From the NCBI RefSeq assembly GCF_004365875.1, contig NZ_SODF01000002.1:1426001-1490000 (forward strand): a DNA stretch of 64,000 nucleotides, read 5' to 3'. The notes below the pieces were generated by a model. It saw only the letters and a program-made list of their open reading frames with translations, was not told the DNA's origin and searched no databases. Of the stretch, positions 1-8,208 are shown piece after piece; position 1 is the first letter of the stretch; every line of letters starts with the position of its first letter. The DNA comes from Kribbella kalugense (GTDB lineage: Bacteria; Actinomycetota; Actinomycetes; Propionibacteriales; Kribbellaceae). The translations under genes and the position numbers were made by a program.

Positions 1-127
1 TGATCGTCGTCGCCTGGAACCCGTCGGCCTCGAACAGCTCTTGCGCCGCGACCACGACGTCGCGCCGCCGCTGCTCGGCGCGTTCACGCCGGGTCACGGC
101 GTTGTATTTCCTCTTGACGTCCGTCAT
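1..127 (-). CDS. TetR-family transcriptional regulator, N-terminal part (cut by window edge)
   Basis: Reading leftward from the ATG at 127, the frame stays open to the window edge and gives an Arg-rich start followed by RRDVVVAAQELFEADGFQAT, the usual first helices of a TetR DNA-binding domain. Only about 42 residues are present, so ligand and target cannot be inferred. It is divergent from the SnoaL-like gene at 186, an arrangement in which TetR proteins often control their neighbour. A GTG ten codons further in is an alternative start. Confidence 0.75.
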   Translation of the reverse strand, partial: MTDVKRKYNAVTRRERAEQRRRDVVVAAQELFEADGFQATTI

Positions 128-185
128 TCCAGATCCCATGCTTTTGAGTACAGGCAGACTGTATCGAATTATGTGGGGGACAACG

Positions 186-707
186 ATGAGCACAACAGCA
201 GGCGTGTCGGCCGGTGAGGTCGCAGTCCGGAGCATCCTGATCATGGCCGATGGGGAGCGGTCCGACTTCGACGAGCTGATCCACCCGCGCGCGGTGAACC
301 GGGAGGGCGAGAACGAGCCGCCGGAGTGCCGGGTCGGTGGACCGGCCGGCTTCTACGCCACCGCGCTCTGGATGCGGACGGCGTTCGAGGGTTTGGCCTA
401 CGACATCCACCATGTCATTGCCGATGGCAACTTAGTGGCGGTGAACTCGACGATGAGCGGGCGGCACGTGGCGCCGTTCGTCGTCTACACGCCGGGCGGT
501 GACGTGGACACGGCCTTCCCGCCGACCGGCAAGACGTTCGCGGTCACGCAGTCGCACTGGTTCCGGATCGAGGACGGGAAGGTCGCCGAACACTGGGCGA
601 ACCGCGACGACCTCGGCCAGGCGCAGCAGCTCGGCTGGGTGCCGCCGACGCCGGCGTACCTGTTCCGGATGGCCCGCGCAAAGTCGCGAGCCAAGCGGGC
701 CGCGTAG
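186..707 (+). CDS. SnoaL-like / ester cyclase family protein
   Basis: A 173-residue protein with the NTF2-like fold pattern of SnoaL-like proteins: an acidic N-terminal helix (SDFDELIHPRAVNRE), a central VIADGNLVAVNSTMSGRH strand pair, and the terminal FRIEDGKVAEHWANRDD motif typical of the family. Members are small cyclases, hydrolases or orphan ligand-binding proteins, so the substrate is unknown. I chose the ATG at 186 because a G-rich ribosome-binding stretch (gtggggga) lies just before it; the frame is open further upstream. It is divergent from the truncated TetR gene, a plausible regulator. Confidence 0.8.
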   Translation: MSTTAGVSAGEVAVRSILIMADGERSDFDELIHPRAVNREGENEPPECRVGGPAGFYATALWMRTAFEGLAYDIHHVIADGNLVAVNSTMSGRHVAPFVVYTPGGDVDTAFPPTGKTFAVTQSHWFRIEDGKVAEHWANRDDLGQAQQLGWVPPTPAYLFRMARAKSRAKRAA

Positions 708-729
708 GACCGCCAGGCGGTGCTGCTGG

Positions 730-1509
730 TTGACTGCGCGGGTGGACTTTCGGATCGAGCGTGGGGTGGTTGCGCGGCTGGTGATCGATCGGGTCGCGAA
801 GCGGAACGCGTTGACCTGGGCGATGTGGGAAGCGCTGCCTGGACTGCTCGCCGAGCTGGCGGCTGATGACGAGGTCAAGGTCCTGCTCGTCACGGGCGAG
901 GGACCGAGCTTCTCCGCCGGTGCGGATATCCGGGAGTTGATCTCCGGCGACGATCCGGCCGATCCGATGGCTGAGTTGCGGGCGTTCAACCTGCGGGCGC
1001 AGGCGGCGTTGCGGGAGTTCCCGAAGCCGACGATCGCGGTCGTGCGCGGGCACTGCATCGGCGGCGGTCTGGAGATCGCGGTCAACTGTGACTTCCGGTT
1101 CGCCGCCCCGGACGCGAGTTTCGGCGTCACGCCGGCACGGATCGGCGTCGTCTACCCGCCGGCCGCGATCAAGGTCCTGCTCGACCTCGTCGGTCCGGCA
1201 ACCGCGAAGTACCTGCTCTTCAGTGGTGAGCTGCTGACCGCGGACCAGGCCGAGCTCAAAGGCCTGGTCGATCGAGTGGCCGACGATCCGATGGCGGCCG
1301 CCGAGGCGTTCGCGGACACGCTGGTATCGCGGTCGCAGCTGACGATCCGTTCCGCCAAAGAGTCAATCAACGCACTGCTGTCCGGCCAGGACCCAGACCC
1401 AGCAGCGGTACGCCGGTATCGCGAGACGATCGCATCCGGTGAGCTCGCGGAAGGGATCGACGCCTTCACGCAGAAGCGTTCACCGGAGTTCCTCTGGCAT
1501 CCCCGCTGA
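730..1509 (+). CDS. Enoyl-CoA hydratase/isomerase family protein
   Basis: A crotonase-fold protein of about 259 residues. The oxyanion-hole segments are clear: GPSFSAGADIREL near residue 60 and the helix HCIGGGLEIAVNCDFRFA, which holds the first catalytic Glu position (GGLEIA). The second conserved Glu, in the FGxPE segment of classical hydratases, is Ala here (FGVTPARIG), so ordinary hydratase chemistry is uncertain and isomerase or other crotonase activity is possible. The TTG at 730, preceded by aggcgg, is the likely start; a GTG at 742 is the alternative. The 3' end overlaps the convergent DGPF gene by 30 bp. Confidence 0.82.
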   Translation: MTARVDFRIERGVVARLVIDRVAKRNALTWAMWEALPGLLAELAADDEVKVLLVTGEGPSFSAGADIRELISGDDPADPMAELRAFNLRAQAALREFPKPTIAVVRGHCIGGGLEIAVNCDFRFAAPDASFGVTPARIGVVYPPAAIKVLLDLVGPATAKYLLFSGELLTADQAELKGLVDRVADDPMAAAEAFADTLVSRSQLTIRSAKESINALLSGQDPDPAAVRRYRETIASGELAEGIDAFTQKRSPEFLWHPR

Positions 1510-1842
1510 AATCAGCGTGCCGCGGAGCTCGACCCGGTCACCGACCGCGGCCGACACCTGCGACGCGATCGACTGCGCACGCGCATCGTCGTCGGCGTCG
1601 ATCAGGAAGAACCCGGCCAACTGCTCCTTGGCCTCACCGAACGGTCCGTCGGTGACCACCTGCGCACCGTCACGGATCTGCACGATCCGGCCCTCGGCCG
1701 GCGGCAGCAGGCCCTCCGAGCTGACCAGCTCACCGGACTCGGCAAGCTCCTGCTCGAGCCGCATCAACCGCTCGACGGCCTGCTGGTCCTCGTCGGTCCA
1801 GGTGCGGTCGAGGCTCCGGAAGATCATCACGACGTACTTCAT
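1480..1842 (-). CDS. YCII-related DGPF-domain protein
   Basis: A 120-residue protein of the YCII/DGPF family, beginning MKYVVMIFRS and carrying VVTDGPFGEAKEQLAGFFLI, the signature that names the DGPF group. Family members form small ferredoxin-like dimers and are commonly encoded beside ECF sigma factors; their biochemical role is unsettled. This copy has no sigma gene next to it, but a second DGPF gene with its sigma factor lies 1.9 kb away (3733-5318), so the two are probably paralogues. The ATG at 1842 gives a start matching the paralogue. The gene is convergent with the enoyl-CoA hydratase-like gene. Confidence 0.88.
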   Translation of the reverse strand: MKYVVMIFRSLDRTWTDEDQQAVERLMRLEQELAESGELVSSEGLLPPAEGRIVQIRDGAQVVTDGPFGEAKEQLAGFFLIDADDDARAQSIASQVSAAVGDRVELRGTLISAGMPEELR

Positions 1843-1866
1843 GGCTTCACCGTAGCGACGACAACC

Positions 1867-1905
1867 GACAAGAACCCCGCGGACGTGGTCCGCGGGGTTC
1901 TTGTC
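1867..1905. terminator. Perfect 18-bp hairpin terminator
   Basis: Arms 1867-1884 and 1888-1905 are perfectly complementary around a three-base GTG loop. The hairpin sits 19 bp beyond the stop of the small membrane-protein gene at 1924-2079 (minus strand) and upstream of the DGPF gene start, so it most likely terminates the former. There is no strong U-tract, as is common in high-GC actinomycetes. Confidence 0.85.
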
Positions 1906-1923
1906 GTCTCGGTCAAGGGTGAA

Positions 1924-2079
1924 TCAGAACCAATGCCGTCTGCCTCCGATGGCACGGCCCGTCGATCCGAGCAGGAAGAGCACCGCTCCAACCACCAGCA
2001 GCACAATGCCGATGGTCCACAGGATCGGGATACTCAGCAAGAATCCCAGAATCAGCAGGATCAAACCGAGGATGAGCAT
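1924..2079 (-). CDS. Small hydrophobic membrane protein (DUF6131-like), 51 aa
   Basis: The minus strand encodes 51 residues starting MLILGLILLILGFLLSIPIL, then a second hydrophobic run (WTIGIVLLVVGAVLFLLGS) and a basic tail ending GGRRHWF. This two-helix hairpin with a short basic cytoplasmic tail matches small actinobacterial membrane proteins such as DUF6131; function unknown. A strong GGAGG lies seven bases before the ATG at 2079, and a perfect hairpin terminator follows the stop, so it is a self-contained transcription unit. The family name is from memory of the pattern, not a search. Confidence 0.8.
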   Translation of the reverse strand: MLILGLILLILGFLLSIPILWTIGIVLLVVGAVLFLLGSTGRAIGGRRHWF

Positions 2080-2176
2080 GAAGCCTCCTTCTCAAGCGCC
2101 ACCGGGCGGTTCGCTGGCGGCCGCACGAATCAGGTGCCCACACTTCGGACCCCGAACCTCCAACAACTGTTTGAGG

Positions 2177-3562
2177 TCACGACGCCACCGGCTCGAGCCG
2201 CGGTGAGCGACTCCGCGTGAGCAGTACGCCGCAGCCGGCCAGGCCGATCACGATGAAGATCCACACGGTTGCGAACGCGATCCGGTATCCGTGAGCGAGG
2301 TCGACCGGTGTAGTCCACGCCGTCGCCACCGCGGAGACCGCCGCCACCCCGATCGCGCCGCCGATCTGGAAGCTGGCGTTCTGCAGACCGGATGCGACGC
2401 CGGAGTCTTCACCGGCCACGGTGCTGAGTGAGGCGATCGAGCCGGCAACCGTTCCGGCGCCCAGTCCGGCACCGAAGATCGTCAGTCCCCAGAACGCCAG
2501 CTCGAAGTACCCGGAATCCACAGTGAGCCGAGTCATCAGCGTCGTACCCACGCCGGCGATCAGCAGCGACACAAAGGCCACCAGGCGCGGTCCGACCCGG
2601 GTGACGAGGTGCTGGCCGATTATGGAGCCGACGACTGCGGCTGCTGCCAGCACTGCGGACATGAGGCCGTAGCGGACTGCGGACACACCCAGTGCCAGCT
2701 GCGCGTACTGCGTGTAGACGAAGTTGAGTCCGAACGCCGCCAAGCCCCAGCTGATCGTGATGAGGTTGCCGCCGACGAGTGCGCGTGAGTGGAAGATCCG
2801 TAGCGGCACGAGTGGTGCGGACGACCTCTTCTCCACCAGGACGAACAGTGCGAAGAGGGCGGCGGACAGTAGTACTAACAAGACAGTGCGTGCCGCGGAC
2901 GACTCTGGTGCCTCGATGACGGCGTACACGAGCACGATGAGTGCAGCGGTGACGGTGACCGCTCCGGCTACGTCGAAACCGCGGCGTCCCGGTCCGCGGC
3001 TGTCCAGCAGCAGTACGGGTGCCAGTACGACGACCAGCAGGCAGACGGGCACGTTGATGAAGAAGATCCACTGCCAGCCGAGTCCGTCCGTGACGGGCCC
3101 TCCGATCAGCGAACCCGCCGTACCGCCGACCCCACTGGTCGCGCCCCAGATCCCGAGTGCCTTGTTGCGATCCGGACCGGACGGGAAGGTCGTCATGACG
3201 ATCGACAACGCACTCGGCGCCAGTACGGCGGCGGCCGCGCCCTGCAGGCCGCGAGCGAGCACCAGCGCGTCACCACTCCACGCGAACCCGCACAACAGCG
3301 AGGACCCCGCGAACAGCAGCAGTCCGGTGATGAACACGCGCCGCCGACCCAGCAGGTCGGAGATCCGGCCGCCGAGCAGCAGGAGGCCGCCGAACATCAG
3401 CGCGTACCCGCTGGGCACCCATTGCACGCCACCGGTCGAGAACGTCAGCTCCCGCTCGATCGACGGTACGGCGACCAGCACGATCGAGGCGTCGAGGATG
3501 ATCATGAACCCGGTCAGGCAGAGCAGTGCCAGCGCCAGCCAGCGCTTCGAATCCGTAACCAT
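2177..3562 (-). CDS. MFS drug-export transporter, DHA2 (EmrB/QacA) type
   Basis: About 461 residues with the 14-helix layout of the DHA2 family of proton-coupled drug exporters. Visible marks are the first-helix motif LTGFMIILDASIVLVAVPSI (motif D1), the loop 2-3 motif GGRISDLLGRRRVFITG (motif A) and the helix-5 segment GVGGTAGSLIGGPVTDGLGW (motif C, antiporter). Substrate cannot be told. I chose the ATG at 3562 (MVTDSKRWLALALL), preceded by ctggag; the frame is open 27 codons upstream without membrane character. No regulator adjoins it; the next gene is the divergent DGPF gene. Confidence 0.9.
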   Translation of the reverse strand: MVTDSKRWLALALLCLTGFMIILDASIVLVAVPSIERELTFSTGGVQWVPSGYALMFGGLLLLGGRISDLLGRRRVFITGLLLFAGSSLLCGFAWSGDALVLARGLQGAAAAVLAPSALSIVMTTFPSGPDRNKALGIWGATSGVGGTAGSLIGGPVTDGLGWQWIFFINVPVCLLVVVLAPVLLLDSRGPGRRGFDVAGAVTVTAALIVLVYAVIEAPESSAARTVLLVLLSAALFALFVLVEKRSSAPLVPLRIFHSRALVGGNLITISWGLAAFGLNFVYTQYAQLALGVSAVRYGLMSAVLAAAAVVGSIIGQHLVTRVGPRLVAFVSLLIAGVGTTLMTRLTVDSGYFELAFWGLTIFGAGLGAGTVAGSIASLSTVAGEDSGVASGLQNASFQIGGAIGVAAVSAVATAWTTPVDLAHGYRIAFATVWIFIVIGLAGCGVLLTRSRSPRLEPVAS

Positions 3563-3732
3563 CAGACATCTCCAGTACGCCGGGACGCCCGGGCTGAGCG
3601 TCACTCGGTAGGGACGTCGATGCTGGACCGGTGGAGTCGACATCCCGGATCTGTCGAAGTTCGGTCGGCTTGTTTCGACGTACCGGGTGACAGGGGGTCA
3701 CAGGGGCCTCCGCGAGGGACAGGATGGTGCCT

Positions 3733-4095
3733 GTGAAGTACATGCTGCTGATCTACAGCAACCCCGAGAGCTGGGCGAGCCTGTCCGCCGAGCAACGCGA
3801 CGGTCTGGCCGAGGCGCACGAGACGCTGGCTCGGGAGCTCACCGAGCAGGGCCTACTGGTCAGCGCGGCCGGTCTGGCCGACCCGATCACCACGCGGACC
3901 GTCCAGGTGCGTGACGAGACCACGACCACCACCGACGGACCGTACGCCGAGGCGAAGGAGCACCTGGCCGGGTTCTACCTGGTGGAGTGCGACAACATCG
4001 ACCAGGCGATCGGGTACGCCGCCCGGATGCCGGATGCGGAGTATGTCGCTGTGGAGGTGCGACCCGTGATGGACATGTCCGGGCTGGAAATGTGA
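3733..4095 (+). CDS. YCII-related DGPF-domain protein, partner of the ECF42-type sigma factor
   Basis: A 120-residue DGPF/YCII protein: KYMLLIYSNPESW at the start and TTTDGPYAEAKEHLAGFYLVE in the middle. DGPF proteins are the conserved genomic partners of group ECF42 sigma factors; whether they act as regulators or as regulon members is unresolved. The stop overlaps the GTG of the sigma gene (GTGA), so the two are translationally coupled. The GTG at 3733 aligns with the paralogue's MKY start; an ATG at 3724 with gaggga upstream is also possible. Confidence 0.88.
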   Translation: MKYMLLIYSNPESWASLSAEQRDGLAEAHETLARELTEQGLLVSAAGLADPITTRTVQVRDETTTTTDGPYAEAKEHLAGFYLVECDNIDQAIGYAARMPDAEYVAVEVRPVMDMSGLEM

Positions 4096-5318
4096 CCGAC
4101 TTCGAGCTCCTGCTGCGGGAGCAGACGCCGCAAGTGCTGAGTGCGCTGGTCCGGCACTACGGTCACTTCGACCTGGCCGAGGAAGCGGTGCAGGAGGCAC
4201 TGCTCGCGGCTGCGCAGCAGTGGCCGACCGAGGGCGTGCCGGACAACCCGCGTGGTTGGCTGATCCGGGTCGGGTCGCGGCGGCTGACCGATCTGCTCCG
4301 TAGCGAGTCGGCGCGGAAGCGGCGTGAGGAGAACGCGGCCCAGCTCGCCGCTCCGGAGGAGTTCGTTGCCTCAGGCCCAGAGATCGACGATCCGGGCGGC
4401 CGGGACGACACGCTGACCCTGCTGTTCCTCTGCTGTCATCCGGCCTTGTCGCCGGCATCGCAGATCGCCCTGACGCTCCGTGCGGTCGGTGGTCTCACCA
4501 CTGCACAGATCGCGGCCGCGTTCCTGGTGCCGGAGGCAACCATGGCGCAGCGGATCAGCCGGGCGAAGCGGAGCATCAAGCAGGCGGGCAGTTCGTTCGA
4601 GATGCCGCCGGAGGCAGAGCGGGACGAGCGGCTGGGCGCCGTACTGCACGTGCTCTACCTGATCTTCAATGAGGGCTACACCGCATCGTCAGGTACGTCG
4701 CTGCACAGTGCGGAGCTCACCACCGAGGCGATCCGGCTCGTGCGTGGGGTGCGGAAGCTGCTGCCGGACGACGGTGAGGTGGCGGGGCTGCTGGCACTGA
4801 TGCTGCTCACCGATGCGCGGCGTCCGGCCCGGACTGGGCCGGAGGGGTCACTGGTCCCTCTGGCCGAACAGGACCGGTCGAAGTGGAACAGGGCGACCAT
4901 CCTCGAGGGTGAGGAGTTGGTGTCCGATGCGCTGGCCCGGACGCAGCTGGGGCCGTACCAGGTGCAGGCGGCGATCGCAGCGGTCCATGACACGGCTGAG
5001 CATGCCGATGACACCGACTGGCGGCAGATCGTCGCGCTGTACGACGTACTCGAGCAGCTGGTCGACAACCCGATGGTGAAGCTCAACCACGCCGTTGCGG
5101 TCGCCATGGCGGTCGGTCCGAAGGAAGGGCTCGCCGTACTCGAGCCACTCGAGGCAGACGACCGGATGAACCACCGGCTGGAGGCTGTCCGCGCGCATCT
5201 GCTCGAGATGGCCGGCGACGTGACGGCTGCGCGGAAGAGCTACCTGCTGGCGGCCCGTCGTACGACGAGTGTGCCGGAGCGGAACTACTTGCAGTCGAAG
5301 GCGGACCGGCTGACCTGA
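4092..5318 (+). CDS. ECF42-type RNA polymerase sigma factor with C-terminal TPR-like extension
   Basis: About 408 residues, twice the length of a simple ECF sigma factor. Region 2 is visible near residues 10-75 (HYGHFDLAEEAVQEALLAAA, then NPRGWLIRVGSRRLTDLLRSE) and region 4 near 130-175 (GLTTAQIAAAFLVPEATMAQRISRAK). The remaining 230 residues are helical, with FNEGYTASSG and a TPR-like tail (LKLNHAVAVAM, ending in AARRTTSVPERNYL), characteristic of ECF42, where the C-terminal extension is known to be needed for function. No anti-sigma gene is present. The start is GTG 4092, overlapping the DGPF stop. Confidence 0.9.
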   Translation: MTDFELLLREQTPQVLSALVRHYGHFDLAEEAVQEALLAAAQQWPTEGVPDNPRGWLIRVGSRRLTDLLRSESARKRREENAAQLAAPEEFVASGPEIDDPGGRDDTLTLLFLCCHPALSPASQIALTLRAVGGLTTAQIAAAFLVPEATMAQRISRAKRSIKQAGSSFEMPPEAERDERLGAVLHVLYLIFNEGYTASSGTSLHSAELTTEAIRLVRGVRKLLPDDGEVAGLLALMLLTDARRPARTGPEGSLVPLAEQDRSKWNRATILEGEELVSDALARTQLGPYQVQAAIAAVHDTAEHADDTDWRQIVALYDVLEQLVDNPMVKLNHAVAVAMAVGPKEGLAVLEPLEADDRMNHRLEAVRAHLLEMAGDVTAARKSYLLAARRTTSVPERNYLQSKADRLT

Positions 5319-5355
5319 GGTCGCGCCGCCCCGGTGGATGTGTCAGGTTGGAGGG

Positions 5356-6017
5356 GTGGATCTCACCAGGGCGTCACTCCTCCGGGAGATGCTGAGCGGT
5401 ACTGAGCTCGGGAGCCGGACGACTGAGTTCGCCTATTCACTGCGGCGGTTCACGACCAGGCGTAGTGGGCTCATGCTGTTCGGGCCGGTCGACGACGAGC
5501 CGTGGCACCTGACCGCCCACCTGGATGACGAGCTCCACCGGGCCGGCATCGAGGACTTCCGCCCGTCCCTGGTCCGCTGGGCGCCCCTCCGGACGCACCG
5601 CCGCACCTGGCGATCGGTCTGGACCGGCTGCGGGACGCTGGTCGCGGTGAGTCGCTCCTGGTGGTCGCCGAGGACGATCCGGCCGACACGTTGCTGGAGC
5701 GGATCAGCGACGTACGACGACGCGGTACGACGATCTTCAGCATCGGGAACGGTGACAAGGAGCTGGCGTCGCTCAGCCACGAGACCATCGTTCCGGAGCT
5801 ACTGGTGCCGGACGGGTTCGGCTGGACGAGTCGGGCGCTCGAGTACGACCACGACGAGCCCCAGCCGGCGTTGACCGAGGTAGAGCCGCAGACCGAGGGC
5901 TTCGAGATGGCCCAACACCTGGTCAGCCTCGCCGCCGCCGACGAAGACGCCGGCCGCCCCCACTGGCGCCGCCGCCTCCGCAACGCCATCGAACGCCTGA
6001 GCGGCGAACCGGGCTAA
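5356..6017 (+). pseudogene. Hypothetical protein interrupted by an apparent single-base deletion
   Basis: Two reading frames join to make one protein. The first runs from about 5356 (GTG; an ATG at 5338 is possible) to the cccc run at 5584-5587 (HRAGIEDFRPSLVRW); the second resumes one frame back (HLAIGLDRLRDAGRGESLLV) and reads sensibly to the TAA at 6017. Adding one C in the run restores a continuous chain of about 220 residues. I do not recognise the family. The middle (SLLVVAEDDPADTLLERISD, then TTIFSIGNGDKEL) resembles a Rossmann-like strand-helix pattern. It may be a true mutation or a homopolymer sequencing error. The 3' end overlaps the convergent DUF4240 gene. Confidence 0.65.
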
Positions 6018-6565
6018 GCCTCGAGGTACAGCGCGCACAATCGGGGCAGGTGAGTCTCCAGCTCGTCCCCGTCGTCGAAGTCGATCTCTGTGCCTGCGGG
6101 TAGGTCCGGCGTGTCAGGGGCGTCCGCGTCGACGGCCTTCCAGTACGCCGCTTCGTCGCCGGTCACGTTCTTGTAGGCGTGACTGCCGACGTGCAGCATC
6201 CCTTCGCCGTCGAACCCCTCGAAGCCCTCCGGCCGGTCCTCGTCGACCACGTCCGCGAGCGAGTCCGGATCCGTCAGCGCGGCGTCCCAGACCTCCCGCC
6301 CCTGCGCGATCAACCAGCCCCGGAACGAGTCGAACCCGTCCTCCGAGGCGCCGGAATTGATCAGGTACGCCGCCGCCCACAAGTCCCACCGGTACGACTC
6401 GACCTGCAACCGCGCGAGCTCCACTCCGAACCGGGCGATCTCGTCGGCCTCCGCCGTACCCAGCACCTTGGTCAGCGCGTCCGCGACCCCGTCCGGATCA
6501 GCCACAGTGTCATCCACCGAGGCCCGCGCACCCTCGACCAGACCCCAGAACCCATCCTTGTCCAC
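6014..6565 (-). CDS. DUF4240 domain protein
   Basis: About 183 residues beginning VDKDGFWGLVEGARASVDD, with the WxLI/VExAR opening of the DUF4240 family, then VESYRWDLWAAAYLINSGASEDGF and FRGWLIAQGREVWDAALTDP, the other conserved family blocks. The function of DUF4240 is unknown; members are soluble acidic proteins. The GTG at 6565 is the likely start and a TTG two codons upstream is possible. It converges on the frameshifted gene with a 4-bp overlap. Strongly acidic near the C terminus (IDFDDGDELETH). Confidence 0.82.
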   Translation of the reverse strand: MDKDGFWGLVEGARASVDDTVADPDGVADALTKVLGTAEADEIARFGVELARLQVESYRWDLWAAAYLINSGASEDGFDSFRGWLIAQGREVWDAALTDPDSLADVVDEDRPEGFEGFDGEGMLHVGSHAYKNVTGDEAAYWKAVDADAPDTPDLPAGTEIDFDDGDELETHLPRLCALYLEA

Positions 6566-6621
6566 CCCCAAACCATCTCACCCACCCCGGGTCCAATGGG
6601 AGCGCTAATCGACGGTGATCT

Positions 6622-8085
6622 TCAGACAGATTGCTCCGGCGTTCCCGGCCCAGCCGTCGCCAGACTCGGTGTCGGCTGCTCCACAGGTCCCGCTCCGACC
6701 AACTCGTCCTGGTCCGTCGACGTCGGCGAGTGCGGGAGGCTCACAGCCTCGTCGGACTCGGCGCCGTCCTGCGAGGACAGCGCCGTCGAGGTCAGCGACG
6801 GTCGTTCGTCCGGCGGCTCCGGGGTTTCGCGCAGCCGTGGCGGGACCGCCGTCCAAGCCCGCAGGTCCTGCACGATGTCCCCGTAGAAGGTGTTGATCGC
6901 GTTTTCCACCGAATCGATGAACGATCCGCGGCCGCGCGCGCGCTTGCTGCCGAGCGGCGATCCGAGGGCGATCCGGAACGAACGCAGTTCCTTCTTCGGG
7001 TCCTCGATCAGCAACGCCGGTTGATCACGGACAGCACGCAGTAACTCCGCAGTACCGGCTCCACGACCGTGCATCACGAACGCCTCGAGCCTCGTGGAGT
7101 CCGGTGCGTGCCGGAGTTGGCGGAGCAGCCAGTTGACGCGCGTGGTGGCCCGGCCGTCGCGCGGTGCCGCGATGTCGATATGACAAGTGACAGCGCCGGC
7201 CCGCAGGTCGGCCGTCACAACCATCGGCCCGACCGCGTTCGGGATGTTGATGGCGCCGTGCAAGGTCCCTTGGGTACTCATCGACTGCACGAGCGACTGT
7301 GAGCGCTGCTCAGGATCGGCCAGTTCCTTTCGCGACAAGGCGGGCGTGACGTCGTCACCGAGCTTCCGGCCGAGCTGCAGGCTGACGTATCTGAGCAGTG
7401 CGTCGAACCGGGCGGCCACCTCGGGAGCGCACTTGTCGCCGGGCCGGAGGGTGCCGGAAGCGACAGCCTCCCGAGTCGTCACCCACGACGGTCCCATGTC
7501 GTCGAACTGGAGTGCTCCTGACCGCGGATGCTCCAGGTAGCGGATCAACTCGCCGAGGATCCAGGCCTGATCGGGATCGGCGACGCCCCGATGTTCCTTC
7601 TGCAGCACGGCTTCCGCCAGGACCATCGACCAGGACCAGTGGTGCAACGCGACTCGCTTGAGCTTCCGCTTGTCGACCTTGGTCGGGTGCAGGCCGGCGA
7701 CAGCGGGAATCTCGTTCGAGATCGTCACGACGGCATCGAAGCCCTGCTCGCGGGCGATGTCGAGGTACGCCTCGAGCTGCTCGGCATCCAGCACATTCAC
7801 GCCGGTCTTCACTTCGACCAGCGCGGTCCACTCTTTCTGCCCGCGCTTGGCACGCAAGAGGCCGTCCGGATAGAGGCGCCGTTCACCCAGGTAGAACGGC
7901 ACCTCGATGTACGTCTCCAGCTGTCCGGCCGGCGCGCCCATCGGCTGCGTCAGTACCCGGCCGAACTCGCGCACCGACGACATCACTGCGAGCAGTGCCG
8001 ACGTCGCACGGCGCTCCTGCTCGTCGGCTCCGTTGATTCCCGAGGTCGGTATCAGGCGTGCCTGATGCCAGCTTTCCTCTGTCAT
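6622..8085 (-). CDS. Large protein with an N-terminal PD-(D/E)XK nuclease-like domain
   Basis: About 487 residues. Near residues 61-110 it carries a full restriction-endonuclease-like core: E61 in YIEVPF, PD at 73-74 (YPDGLL), ExK at 91-93 (LVEVKTG), and a QxxxY element (EQLEAYLD) as in RecB/Cas4-type nucleases. The rest (residues 130-430) is an unrecognised mixed domain with RPGDKCAPEVAARFDALLRY and a basic patch SKRARGRGSF; the last 60 residues are Pro/Ser/Thr-rich and probably disordered. No methylase or helicase gene adjoins it, so a restriction role is not supported by context. The ATG at 8085 follows ggggga with good spacing; ATG 8091 is an alternative. Function unknown. Confidence 0.75.
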   Translation of the reverse strand: MTEESWHQARLIPTSGINGADEQERRATSALLAVMSSVREFGRVLTQPMGAPAGQLETYIEVPFYLGERRLYPDGLLRAKRGQKEWTALVEVKTGVNVLDAEQLEAYLDIAREQGFDAVVTISNEIPAVAGLHPTKVDKRKLKRVALHHWSWSMVLAEAVLQKEHRGVADPDQAWILGELIRYLEHPRSGALQFDDMGPSWVTTREAVASGTLRPGDKCAPEVAARFDALLRYVSLQLGRKLGDDVTPALSRKELADPEQRSQSLVQSMSTQGTLHGAINIPNAVGPMVVTADLRAGAVTCHIDIAAPRDGRATTRVNWLLRQLRHAPDSTRLEAFVMHGRGAGTAELLRAVRDQPALLIEDPKKELRSFRIALGSPLGSKRARGRGSFIDSVENAINTFYGDIVQDLRAWTAVPPRLRETPEPPDERPSLTSTALSSQDGAESDEAVSLPHSPTSTDQDELVGAGPVEQPTPSLATAGPGTPEQSV

Positions 8086-8208
8086 TGCCATCCCCCGCGG
8101 GTTTGTCCCGGCAGACCCCCCACAGGCCCGCATCACCGTGATTACCCGTCGAGTTCGGCACGTTACTCCCCCGATCACAGAACGTGAAGGGCCTGACTCT
8201 GCGTCAGA

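Noticed and set aside
3987..4091. Longer N terminus for the ECF42 sigma factor
   Set aside because: The open frame upstream of GTG 4092 overlaps the DGPF gene and is Arg/Gly-rich without sigma-like sequence; the GTGA overlap gives a natural coupled start.
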